Source: Alcaligenes pakistanensis (GTDB lineage: Bacteria; Pseudomonadota; Gammaproteobacteria; Burkholderiales; Burkholderiaceae_B). Taken from it: a stretch of 64,000 bases of DNA. The notes below the pieces were generated by a model, which saw only the letters and a list, made by a program, of their open reading frames with translations, was not told the origin of the DNA and did not search any database. Shown piece after piece: positions 1 to 7,462 of the stretch (positions are counted from its first letter, which is position 1; each line of letters begins with the position of its first letter). The stretch lies in the NCBI RefSeq assembly GCF_014652815.1, contig NZ_BMZN01000001.1:42363-106362 (forward strand). The letters run 5' to 3'. A program made the position numbers and the translations under genes.

Positions 1-1380
1 GCGCAAAGGCATGATCAACACGCTGATGACGACCGGCACAATCGCAGCCAGCAAGAAGGATTCCAGCAAGTAATCCATAGGCCCGTTTGGACGTGGGAAA
101 ACGGCCAGACCGGCTACCAGACCACCTATCGTGCTGATGGTGGCGGTAAAGCCATCATAGCGGCGGCTGTACAGACCAAAGAAGACAGGGAAGGCGGCAG
201 CCGAGCAGAGCAAATCCGCCAGCAAGAACAGGTAAAGCACGCTGAAGCCTTGGGCTGAGGCGTACAGCACGGGAATGGAGCAAAGCCAGATCAGGGAGCG
301 GGACAGGCTCATCATTTGTGCCGTAGTGCGATGCGGCATGATGCGGCTCAGGTCCACCGCGATCAGGCTGGATACGGCGCTGATGGCGGTATCGGCACTG
401 CTCATCACCAAGGACAGGCCCAGAGGGATCAAAAGCACCAGAAACCAGACGGGTACGTGCGGCAAAATGACATTGAATAGGGCCACTGAACTGTCGCCGG
501 GCGAGCCCAGACCGACAAAAGCCAAGCCAAACAAACCCATCAAAAAGATAAAGGGGGCGACCAACAAGCCACCCAGCAGAAAGCCCCGGCGCATGGATTT
601 CGTGTCTTTGGCGGCGTAGATACGCTGCCAATTACCCTGGTGAAATAAACCGGTCAGCAAGATGGCGACAAAAAACGTCAGGCCCGCTTTCACTCCCACC
701 GGATCGCTTAGCTCTACCAGGCGCGGTGCTTCCAGCTTCACGCTTTCAAACAATTGCACTGGGCCACCCACGGCTTGCCAGCCAAACATCACAATCAAAA
801 ACAGCATGGGCAGGATGACAAACATCTGCACCTTGTCGGTAAAGATGGAGGCGCGCAGACCACCGTAGGAGGTGTAGATCAGTGTGGCCAGCAGCACAAT
901 GCTGGCCGTGACCCACAAGGGGATAGGCGCAATCAAGGTGATCATCTTGGACATGGCGGTGATTTCAGCGGTCATGGAGATGAACATATAAAACAGCATG
1001 ATGACCAGTGTCAGCGCATACATGGGACGGCCGTAGCGGGCAATCACGAATTCGCTCAGGCTGTGGCCGCGTGGCAATAATTCGCGCATGCGCTTACCCA
1101 GCGGGATCATGGCCAGACGTGGCGACATGGAGCCGATGGCATAGCCAATGACGGCGCTCAAGCCGCCCCAACTGGCTGCCTGGGCCGGTGAAAACAGAAT
1201 CCAGGCACCCAGAGATGAAGCCAGTAAAGTCAGAATAGTGGCAACGGAACTTTGGCTATTGCGAGCCACTACAAAGTCTTCCAGAGAGCTGTTGTAGTGG
1301 CGGGCGTACAGCACCCCGGCCAAAGCAAAAGCGGCAGAAAAAACGATCAGCCACAGGAGGGTGGCGGTTTGGTCCAGCAT
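1..1380 (-). CDS. Sodium:solute symporter family permease, thiamine-riboswitch controlled (3' end outside window)
   Basis: An uninterrupted frame of 460 codons runs off the left edge, so the C-terminus is missing. The ATG follows a good ribosome site (GGGGAG). The protein is almost wholly hydrophobic with at least eleven membrane segments and begins MLDQTATLLWLIVFSAAFAL. SSS-family features include the segment GNWQRIYAAKD and the loop SSADTAISAVSSL, resembling the Na+-binding region of this family. SSS carriers move small organic solutes with sodium. The TPP riboswitch directly upstream implies the solute is thiamine or a precursor or breakdown product (inference). Exact substrate unknown; a general solute carrier recruited to the regulon is the alternative. 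Confidence 0.85.
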   Translation of the reverse strand, partial: MLDQTATLLWLIVFSAAFALAGVLYARHYNSSLEDFVVARNSQSSVATILTLLASSLGAWILFSPAQAASWGGLSAVIGYAIGSMSPRLAMIPLGKRMRELLPRGHSLSEFVIARYGRPMYALTLVIMLFYMFISMTAEITAMSKMITLIAPIPLWVTASIVLLATLIYTSYGGLRASIFTDKVQMFVILPMLFLIVMFGWQAVGGPVQLFESVKLEAPRLVELSDPVGVKAGLTFFVAILLTGLFHQGNWQRIYAAKDTKSMRRGFLLGGLLVAPFIFLMGLFGLAFVGLGSPGDSSVALFNVILPHVPVWFLVLLIPLGLSLVMSSADTAISAVSSLIAVDLSRIMPHRTTAQMMSLSRSLIWLCSIPVLYASAQGFSVLYLFLLADLLCSAAAFPVFFGLYSRRYDGFTATISTIGGLVAGLAVFPRPNGPMDYLLESFLLAAIVPVVISVLIMPLR

Positions 1381-1395
1381 GAGATCTCCCCAAAA

Positions 1396-1411
1396 GCCTG
1401 TTTGAACAGGC
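1396..1411 (-). terminator. Hairpin in the leader of the symporter gene, possible riboswitch expression platform
   Basis: On the minus strand GCCTGTT, a 2-base spacer and AACAGGC form a perfect 7-bp inverted repeat followed by CTTTT and then the GGGGAG ribosome site of the symporter. It lies between the TPP aptamer and the start codon, so it could act as a weak terminator or as a hairpin affecting ribosome access. The U-run is short. The assignment is inference. Confidence 0.35.
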
Positions 1412-1531
1412 ACAAACCGGCCCGGTCGGCAGCAAGCCAACGGAAGGCGCGGGAAAATGGAGGGATTGAAATGGGGCGTGTGAGCTTGCGAATGCGCCGC
1501 ACAAGAGCGGGCAGGCTGTCAGGCCGCGTTT

Positions 1532-1619
1532 CCTTTCCCTTCGCCGGCATGATCCGGATCAGGTTCTAAGGGTTACCGCAGCAATTGCGGAGTCTCAGCC
1601 CGTTAAGGACTCCCCCAGG
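1532..1619 (-). promoter_or_regulatory. TPP riboswitch (THI element) upstream of the symporter
   Basis: Read on the minus strand this contains the conserved THI-element blocks: GGGGGAGTCC at the 5' side, GGGCTGAGA, an ACCC block, then GAACCTGATCCGGATCATGC and CCGGCGAAGGGA. Order and spacing match the TPP aptamer. Known role: thiamine pyrophosphate binding represses the downstream gene. The start codon of the permease lies about 150 bases downstream, leaving room for an expression platform. Confidence 0.95.
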
Positions 1620-1698
1620 AACAGGCTAGAAGAGTAGGAGAGCTTCTTTCAAATGTCAATAATACGAGTGGGGCTAATTTATGCTATGGTCTGCCCTG

Positions 1699-1779
1699 CG
1701 GCACGGGGTGTCCTTCAAAGCAAGGGCTGAGATAAAACCCGTCGAACCTGATCCAGCTCATACTGGCGAAGGGATGTCC
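1699..1779 (+). promoter_or_regulatory. TPP riboswitch (THI element) upstream of the SDR/monooxygenase pair
   Basis: Contains CGGGGTGTCC, GGGCTGAGATAAAACCC, then GAACCTGATCCAGCTCATAC and TGGCGAAGGGATG, the canonical order of TPP aptamer segments. It sits about 60 bases before the dehydrogenase start codon and points away from the first riboswitch. No obvious U-rich terminator follows, so control may be at translation initiation (inference). Confidence 0.95.
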
Positions 1780-1841
1780 GAAGCTATCGCCCTGCGTCCG
1801 AACTGGGCCGACATCCTCGCCGAATTTATGCAAGGAATGTC

Positions 1842-2624
1842 ATGTCTGTGGAACACGTCTCGGAACTCTCCCAACAATTGGTCCTGGTCACCGGCGGCGC
1901 ACGCGGTCTGGGGGCTTGCCTGGTGCGTGCCTTTGCACGTCAGGGCGCCAAGATTGTCATCAATTATCTGAAAAGCGAAGCTGCCGCTCAGGCGCTGGTG
2001 GACGAGTTCCCGCAGCAATGTCTGGCAGTGCAAGCTGATGTGACAGATGCCGCGTCGGTACAGGCTTTGTTTGCCAAGGCCCAGGCGCATTTTGGGCAGC
2101 CTATCACCACGGTCATCAACAATGCCTTGCCCGAGTTTTCCTTCAATGGCGATGCGCGTCCTCACGCCGACACGCTGCGCTGGTCGCACCTGAATCAGCA
2201 GTTGGAAGGTATCGTGGGCGGTGCTCTGAACACCACACAGGCCGCCTTGCCCGGTATGAAACAAGCTGGCTTTGGCCGCATCATCAATATCGGCACCAAC
2301 CTGTTCCAAAACCCCGTTGTTCCCTATCACGACTACACCGCTGCCAAGGCCGCGCTACTGTCCATGACGCGCACCTTGTCGCACGATTTGGGGCCGGATC
2401 AGATTACCGTCAACATGATTTCGGGCGGTTTACTGCGCACGACGGATGCGTCTTCGGCCACGCCCGAAGCCGTGTTTGATTTGATCGCTGCCAGCACGCC
2501 CCTGCGTCGTGTTACGACACCTGAAGAGTTTGCGGATGCGGCTTTGTTTTTTGCAGGCCCCTGGGCACGTGCAGTAACAGGTCAGAATCTGGTGGTTGAC
2601 GGCGGATTGGTGAAAAACGGATGA
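1842..2624 (+). CDS. Short-chain dehydrogenase/reductase under TPP riboswitch
   Basis: 260 residues, the usual length of a classical SDR. The Rossmann glycine motif is TGGARGLG (residues 17-24) and the active-site YxxxK is Y165/K169. Two positions are unusual. The catalytic serine, 13 residues before the tyrosine, is Thr152. The NNAG motif reads NNAL at 93-96. The C-terminus ends with the typical VDGG segment. The start follows AAGGA. Its stop overlaps the next gene's ATG by 4 bases, so the two are surely co-translated. Annotation pipelines would call it a 3-oxoacyl-ACP reductase; the riboswitch instead points to thiamine-related chemistry. Substrate unknown. Confidence 0.88.
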   Translation: MSVEHVSELSQQLVLVTGGARGLGACLVRAFARQGAKIVINYLKSEAAAQALVDEFPQQCLAVQADVTDAASVQALFAKAQAHFGQPITTVINNALPEFSFNGDARPHADTLRWSHLNQQLEGIVGGALNTTQAALPGMKQAGFGRIINIGTNLFQNPVVPYHDYTAAKAALLSMTRTLSHDLGPDQITVNMISGGLLRTTDASSATPEAVFDLIAASTPLRRVTTPEEFADAALFFAGPWARAVTGQNLVVDGGLVKNG

Positions 2625-3913
2625 GGCAACTGCATTTCAACTTGTTCATTATGGGTTGCGGACATCACAAAGCAGCCTGGCGTCACCCCGATTCGCAAGT
2701 CGAGCGTTTAGGCGATGTTCGGTTTTACGAAGAACTGACCCAGATCGCTGAACGCGGCAAGCTGGATGCCATTTTCTTTGCCGATGGCCAATCCAGCGAT
2801 AACGTATCTGATGGCCCACGCTGGTTTCTGGAACCCTTGACCATGATGGCTGCACTGGCTCGCGCAACAGAGCGTATCGGCCTGATCAGCACCGTCTCCA
2901 GCACCTTCTATACGCCTTTTGTGGCTGCGCGTATGTTGTGTTCGCTGGACCATGTGTCCAAGGGGCGTATGGGCTGGAACGTGGTGACCTCGATGTTCGA
3001 TTCCGAGGCCCGCAATCATGGCTACGAAGCCATGCCCGACCATGCCTGGCGCTATGCGCGGGCCGAAGAATTTGTGGATACGGCCCTGCAACTGTTCGAC
3101 TCCTGGAGCGATAGCGCTTTGGTGATGGACAGACAGGGGGATTATGCCAAGGTGGATCAGGTACGCCAGATCCTGCATAAAGGCGACCACTTCCTGGTGG
3201 ATGGCCCCTTGACATTGCCACGCTCACCCCAAGGCCAGCCTGTATTGTTTCAAGCGGGAGCTTCTGAGCAAGGCCGCGATTTGGCAGCCCGTAAGGCCGA
3301 GGCGATTTATGCCGTGGCCTACGATTTACCCTCGTCCCAAGCCTATTACCGTGATATCAAACGACGGGTACGTGAAACGGGTCGTGGTGTGGATGTGCCG
3401 GTGATGCCAGGTTTGGTGACCTATGTGGGCTCGACCATGGAGGAGGCGCGTCGTAAACAGCAGGAGCTCGATGAACTGCTGCCCGCCGAAACCTCCTTGC
3501 GTCAACTGGGCATGTTTGTTGATCAAGACTGCATGAACTGGGAGCTGGATGCTCCTGTGCCGCCACTGCCACCGTTGGAAAGCTTCAAAGGCCCCAAGGG
3601 ACGCTATGCCACTATGCTGCGCATTGTTGAAATGGAAAAACCAACCGTGCGCCAGCTATTGGGTCGCATTGCAGCCGGCGGAGGGCATTGCACCATGGTG
3701 GGGACGCCTGAATCGATTGCAGATCAAATCGAGCAATGGTGGCGTAATGAAGGTGCAGATGGCTTTAACTTGATGCCTCCTTCTTTGCCCAATGGCATTC
3801 GTGACTTTGTCGAGCAGGTCATTCCTGTTCTGCAAAAACGTGGTTTGTTCCGTCATGACTACGAGCACACCACCTTGCGTGGCCATTTAGGGCTGGAGCG
3901 CCCTGCTGCCTGA
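2621..3913 (+). CDS. LLM-class flavin-dependent monooxygenase (NtaA/SnaA/DszA/DmoA type) under TPP riboswitch
   Basis: 430 residues with a bacterial luciferase-like TIM-barrel. The opening RQLHFNLFIMGCGHHKAAWR, the segments LDAIFFADGQ, GRMGWNVVTS and PVLFQAGASEQGRDLAARKA, and the C-terminal TMVGTPESIADQIEQWW are typical of the NtaA/DmoA branch. These are FMNH2-using enzymes that split C-S, C-N or S-containing substrates with a separate flavin reductase. No reductase gene is adjacent. Translationally coupled to the SDR, and both lie behind a TPP riboswitch. A role in oxidative breakdown or salvage of a thiamine-derived sulfur heterocycle is inference only. Confidence 0.88.
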   Translation: MRQLHFNLFIMGCGHHKAAWRHPDSQVERLGDVRFYEELTQIAERGKLDAIFFADGQSSDNVSDGPRWFLEPLTMMAALARATERIGLISTVSSTFYTPFVAARMLCSLDHVSKGRMGWNVVTSMFDSEARNHGYEAMPDHAWRYARAEEFVDTALQLFDSWSDSALVMDRQGDYAKVDQVRQILHKGDHFLVDGPLTLPRSPQGQPVLFQAGASEQGRDLAARKAEAIYAVAYDLPSSQAYYRDIKRRVRETGRGVDVPVMPGLVTYVGSTMEEARRKQQELDELLPAETSLRQLGMFVDQDCMNWELDAPVPPLPPLESFKGPKGRYATMLRIVEMEKPTVRQLLGRIAAGGGHCTMVGTPESIADQIEQWWRNEGADGFNLMPPSLPNGIRDFVEQVIPVLQKRGLFRHDYEHTTLRGHLGLERPAA

Positions 3914-4065
3914 TAGAACGGTGAAAGGGAAAGGCGGGCTTTTCATAGACAAATTTGTCCGCTTTTTCCCCAGGTCATGGGGCTACGAAGTTCCTGAAGT
4001 TTGCTATCCTTAATGCTTTAATTGTCGCCTGCTTAACGAGCAGCGAGCTGTATAGGGATCGCACT

Positions 4066-4815
4066 ATGAAAACCGCCGTTATCACTGGGGCTTCCTCAGG
4101 CTTTGGGGCTGCACTTGCCCGTAAATTGGTATCTGAAGGGCACACCGTGTTGGGTCTGGCTCGCCGCCAGGACAAGCTGGATGCATTGGCAGCGGAACTG
4201 GGCGAGCGCTTTATCCCTGTCAGTGTGGATTTGACGGATCGTGCTCGCGCCGAAGCGGTCTTGACAGATCTAAGCGCCCGTTTCCCAGCTATCGACGTCC
4301 TGATCAATAATGCCGGCTTGGCGTTGGGTGTGGACAAGGCACAAGACGCCAAGATGGACCAGTGGGACACCATGGTCGCCACCAATATCAGCGCCTTGCT
4401 GCATATTACGCACGCTTTGTTGCCTGGTATGGTCAAGAACAATAAGGGCCACATTATCAACTTGGGCTCGACCGCAGGTGAATACGCTTACGCAGGCGGC
4501 AATGTGTACGGTGCTACCAAGGCTTTTGTGCATCAGCTTGGCCTGAATCTGCGCGCTGATCTGTCGGGTACCGCGGTTCGAGTATCTACCGTGGCCCCTG
4601 GCCTGTGTTCCGGCACGGATTTTTCTGCTGTGCGTTTGGGTGACAAAGATAAAGCTGCTGCGGTTTACCAGAACGTAGATGCGCTGACACCAGACGATAT
4701 CGCTGACACCATTGCCTGGATCATGAATGCTCCCGCGCATATGAACGTCAACTACATCGAGCTGATGCCAGTGGCACAGAGCTTTGCGGGCTTGAGCATT
4801 CATCGCAAGGCCTAA
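4066..4815 (+). CDS. ydfG: NADP-dependent 3-hydroxy acid dehydrogenase YdfG
   Basis: 249 residues, matching the length of E. coli YdfG (248). Characteristic stretches are TGASSGFGAALARKL for cofactor binding, DVLINNAGLALG, INLGSTAGEYAYAGGNVYGA with the catalytic Ser/Tyr/Lys, and the C-terminal MPVAQSFAGLSIHR. The family oxidises L-allo-threonine, L-serine and 3-hydroxypropionate and reduces malonic semialdehyde. I chose the ATG preceded by AGGGAT; a longer frame opening 111 bases upstream lacks homology. Monocistronic, between the TPP-controlled pair and the FMN riboswitch. A 12-base palindrome (GACAAATTTGTC) lies in its upstream gap. Confidence 0.92.
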   Translation: MKTAVITGASSGFGAALARKLVSEGHTVLGLARRQDKLDALAAELGERFIPVSVDLTDRARAEAVLTDLSARFPAIDVLINNAGLALGVDKAQDAKMDQWDTMVATNISALLHITHALLPGMVKNNKGHIINLGSTAGEYAYAGGNVYGATKAFVHQLGLNLRADLSGTAVRVSTVAPGLCSGTDFSAVRLGDKDKAAAVYQNVDALTPDDIADTIAWIMNAPAHMNVNYIELMPVAQSFAGLSIHRKA

Positions 4816-4861
4816 CAATCAGGCTTGATTTGATTCAGGCTGACGTCTTACACTGCAGTCG

Positions 4862-5001
4862 TCTTCAGGGCGGGGCGTAATTCCCCACCGGCGGTAAGGG
4901 AGTTTCTCCCAAGCCCGCGAGCGCTTTCCATTAGGGAAAGGTCAGCAGATCAGGTGCGAAGCCTGAGCCGACGGTTAGAGTCCGGATGAAAGAAGATGAA
5001 G
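4862..5001 (+). promoter_or_regulatory. FMN riboswitch (RFN element)
   Basis: Shows the conserved RFN blocks in order: CTTCAGGGCGGGG, AATTCCCCACCGGCGGTAA, AGCCCGCGAGCG, GTCAGCAGATCAGGTG, CCTGAGCCGACGGTTAGAGT and CCGGATGAAAGAAGATGA. FMN binding normally lowers expression of riboflavin genes. Downstream, GCAGC (near 5025) can pair either with GCTGC (near 5007) or with GCTGC (near 5041), and ACGCAT/ATGCGT flank the ribosome site of the mini-ORF. These are plausible alternative structures of the expression platform (inference). Confidence 0.97.
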
Positions 5002-5081
5002 CATCGCTGCCCTATACCTGACGCAGCGACGTGTTTTATTGCTGCCCGGAGGACGCATTGTTTAATCAAGGATGCGTTCAA

Positions 5082-5153
5082 ATGAAAAAAACCAATACTT
5101 TCTCCCGCTTAGTCGCTGATCTTTTGCGTCAACACGGCAAAGGAGCGTACTAA
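5082..5153 (+). CDS. 23-codon mini-ORF between FMN riboswitch and ribE
   Basis: ATG preceded by AAGGAT at good spacing, then 23 codons beginning MKKTNTFSRL and ending RQHGKGAY, stop TAA. The stop overlaps the ribE start (TAATG), the arrangement of translationally coupled genes, and the ribE ribosome site AAAGGAG lies inside its last codons. The peptide is basic, with no recognised domain. It could be a leader cistron that passes riboswitch control of translation on to ribE, or a small protein in its own right. Coding status rests on ribosome site and coupling geometry only. Confidence 0.5.
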   Translation: MKKTNTFSRLVADLLRQHGKGAY

Positions 5154-5788
5154 TGTATACCGGCATAGTTCAAGCTGTTCGACCCCTTAACGCCGTCAAG
5201 GTTGAAACAGGTCGTACCGAATTTGAAATTGAGTTCACCGAAGCGCTGCTGGACGAGCTGAAGCTAGGCGCTAGCGTCAGCGTTGAAGGCACATGCCTGA
5301 GCGTGACCAGCATTACCGGCTCCAAAGTAAAGTTTGACGCGATTCCGGTAACGCTGGAGCGGACCAATCTAGGTGGTCTTAAGACGGGTGACTTGGTCAA
5401 TATCGAACGATCGGCCAAGTTGAACGAGGAAATTGGCGGTCATGTAATGGCTGGCCATATCGCTACGATGGCGGAGGTCCTGGAGCTAAGCCTTACCGAG
5501 GAAGGCAACCGGCTACGTTTTCGTATGCCAGAAGCGTGGGCAAAATACGTGTTTCCGCGCGGTTTTCTGGGCGTCAATGGTTGCAGCTTGACGGTGGCTG
5601 ACGTGGATGATGGCGTTGTGACGATCAACCTGATTCCCGAAACCTTGCGACAGACAACATTCTCTCGCTACAAGGCGGGCGATTTGCTCAACATCGAGGT
5701 GGATCAACAGACCGTTGTTTTGGTTGATGTGCTAGAGCGTACTGTTGCGGGAACCTTGTCACGGGTCTTGCCTGCTTTTAAAAACTGA
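5153..5788 (+). CDS. ribE: Riboflavin synthase alpha subunit
   Basis: 211 residues forming two similar lumazine-binding halves. It starts MYTGIVQAVRPL and contains GASVSVEGTCLSV in the first barrel, NEEIGGHVMAGHI at the junction, and FLGVNGCSLTVADV in the second. The enzyme dismutates two 6,7-dimethyl-8-ribityllumazine molecules to riboflavin, the last step of the pathway. It is controlled by the FMN riboswitch in its leader and coupled to the mini-ORF. Other rib genes are not adjacent, so this is a stand-alone ribE followed by its own terminator. Confidence 0.96.
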   Translation: MYTGIVQAVRPLNAVKVETGRTEFEIEFTEALLDELKLGASVSVEGTCLSVTSITGSKVKFDAIPVTLERTNLGGLKTGDLVNIERSAKLNEEIGGHVMAGHIATMAEVLELSLTEEGNRLRFRMPEAWAKYVFPRGFLGVNGCSLTVADVDDGVVTINLIPETLRQTTFSRYKAGDLLNIEVDQQTVVLVDVLERTVAGTLSRVLPAFKN

Positions 5789-5808
5789 TTGAAACCCGCA
5801 ATATAGAC

Positions 5809-5844
5809 AAAGAGCCGCATTCGTTATGATTGACGGCTCTTTTT
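5809..5844 (+). terminator. Rho-independent terminator of ribE
   Basis: AAAGAGCCG and CGGCTCTTT form a perfect 9-bp stem with a 16-base loop, running into a T-run, 20 bases after the ribE stop. Confidence 0.85.
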
Positions 5845-5944
5845 GATGCTTGCAGGACTTAGGTGAACGCAGCGCTACAAGAGGGCGGCTGTTAAGCTTG
5901 TTCGCTTAATTTCTGCTGCTTGCTCGGCACGACTTGATTTCCCC

Positions 5945-6478
5945 TTACTTTTGCTCCAAACAGCGCAACACAAAATCAGCCCGATTTTCCACCGTTGTTT
6001 TGGGTAGCACGCACACCTTATATCCTAACAGCGGGTAGATACGTTCCAGACGCTCGTATTCATGAAGCGCGGCCTGCATGCCGTGACGACGTTCAGGATC
6101 AGCGGTATAGATTTCTGGCCAGGGCGGCGTTAAAAACACCAGCGGATGATAGGGGCAGGTGCTGCTTAATGGCTCCAACACAGGTTCGCCGCTTAGCTCT
6201 TGCAAGGCCGCCGCCGCATCCAACAGCCCGCGATCAAAAAATGTCCAGTGGCCGTCACGCGGCGCGTTTAAATAGTCAGCCTGTGCAGTCTTGACCGCTT
6301 CCTCCAGAAATGCCTTCATATCTAGCCAGGGCAGGGCGGTACCGCCCTTACGCAGTTGTTCTTGCACAATGCGTCTCCCAGGCTCTTGAATCCCCGGATA
6401 GCCACGCTCTTGTAAAGCTGACAATAAGGTTGATTTACCGCCGCCGGAGCAGCCGGAAATAAGGACAAAGGAATTCAT
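5945..6478 (-). CDS. P-loop ATPase/kinase-like protein (AAA family, NadR/AAA_28-like)
   Basis: 177 residues. The N-terminus FVLISGCSGGGKSTLLSAL holds a clear Walker A (GCSGGGKST), and FFDRGLLD is a Walker B-like or substrate-binding segment. The size and the motifs GIQEPGRRIVQEQL and LVFLTPPWPEIY resemble small nucleotide-binding proteins of the AAA_28 group, related to the NadR kinase domain. Substrate unknown. It is a single gene convergent with ribE, with about 100 bases between them. Confidence 0.75.
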   Translation of the reverse strand: MNSFVLISGCSGGGKSTLLSALQERGYPGIQEPGRRIVQEQLRKGGTALPWLDMKAFLEEAVKTAQADYLNAPRDGHWTFFDRGLLDAAAALQELSGEPVLEPLSSTCPYHPLVFLTPPWPEIYTADPERRHGMQAALHEYERLERIYPLLGYKVCVLPKTTVENRADFVLRCLEQK

Positions 6479-6852
6479 AAAGAGTAGGAGGTCAGGTGCT
6501 TGTGGAAACGGGTTTAAGCCCCGAAACTGAAGCCGGATGTAGGGATGTAGGGATGTAGGGATGTAGGGATTGAATAGCTATGGTGGGAGCACCTTGAACA
6601 GGCATCCGCGAAGATAGAATAAGTGTAGCGCACTTAAGAAGAAGCCCCCCGCACCGTCAAGCAGTAGCAGATTAGAGGCTAACCTAGAAACCATAAAATG
6701 CAATTAACGGAAAAGAGTTTTAAACATTGAAAAGCAAGTCTCCAACAAAAGGGGGACGACTTAGCCTGCTGCGCGCTTAGCTACTCGCAGTACTTAAAGG
6801 GGGGTAATATCCAACACGCAATAATAGCCATACGAGTCACCAAGAGAGAAAA
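6479..6852. other. 374-base intergenic region
   Basis: Separates two divergently transcribed small genes. Apart from the 8-bp tandem repeat near its left end I see no gene, RNA or clear promoter. The right part is richer in A and T, and holds the ribosome site (AAGAGAGAAAA) of the DUF4260 gene. Confidence 0.6.
6535..6570. repeat. Short tandem repeat, unit GGATGTAG, 4.5 copies
   Basis: Four exact copies of the 8-base unit GGATGTAG plus a half copy (GGAT) in direct succession. It lies 57 bases upstream of the P-loop ATPase start. An 8-base unit is typical of slipped-strand variable tracts, and its place in a 5' leader could affect promoter or leader spacing. Copy number may vary between isolates (inference). 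Confidence 0.9.
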
Positions 6853-7260
6853 ATGGACCAAGCTGAAACCTGCACAAACTTTGTTAGTGGCAAAGTTAGA
6901 CTAATTTTGCAGATAGAGGGCCTCGCTGTTTTATGCTTGGCCTTATTCGCATACGGAAAATTTGGAATGGGTTGGGGCGTATTCGCGATCTTCTTTTTAG
7001 TCCCTGATATTTCCTTATTCGGCTACGCACTTGGCCCCAAGATTGGTTCAGCCCTATACAAAACGGCTCACTCCTACCTGATTCCATTGTTGATTTTAGG
7101 AGTCAGCCTGTATTTGAAGGAACCAAGTCTATTAGCAGCTGGCCTGATCTGGACGGCTCATATCGGCTTTGATCGCATGTTAGGTTACGGTCTTAAATAC
7201 GGGGCGGGCTTCGGTGTTACCCATTTAGGACTCATCGGGCGGCACAGGAAAACGCCTTGA
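6853..7260 (+). CDS. DUF4260 family membrane protein
   Basis: 135 residues with about four hydrophobic segments (near residues 18-36, 40-58, 72-88 and 92-108). The C-terminal signature WTAHIGFDRMLGYGLKYG followed by THLG is what defines DUF4260. Function is unknown in the family. Monocistronic, with a shared bidirectional terminator downstream. Confidence 0.85.
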   Translation: MDQAETCTNFVSGKVRLILQIEGLAVLCLALFAYGKFGMGWGVFAIFFLVPDISLFGYALGPKIGSALYKTAHSYLIPLLILGVSLYLKEPSLLAAGLIWTAHIGFDRMLGYGLKYGAGFGVTHLGLIGRHRKTP

Positions 7261-7387
7261 GTAGCCCGCACTGATTGCTGAGGTATTAGAGAGACATAAC
7301 TTTTTAAGGCCACAGCGCCAGAAGCACCGTCCCTTTATTATTGGAAATGCTGTACAAGGCCTCATACCTCGACAAAGCACCTCAAAT

Positions 7388-7425
7388 AAAAACGCCGATA
7401 ATCCCACAGGACAATCGGCGTTTTT
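7388..7425. terminator. Bidirectional terminator between the DUF4260 gene and ttrA
   Basis: AAAAACGCCGAT and ATCGGCGTTTTT form a perfect 12-bp stem with a 14-base loop. An A-run on the left and a T-run on the right let it stop transcription from both sides; it serves the convergent DUF4260 and ttrA genes. Confidence 0.88.
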
Positions 7426-7462
7426 TATACTTCATCAGTCTCTTGAAAGAGGGCTATCACCC

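Noticed and set aside
1347-1550. 67-codon minus-strand ORF beginning inside the TPP riboswitch
   Set aside because: Overlaps the symporter start out of frame and begins in a structured RNA.
3948-3959. GACAAATTTGTC palindrome upstream of ydfG
   Set aside because: Short palindrome likely by chance; no known regulator matched.
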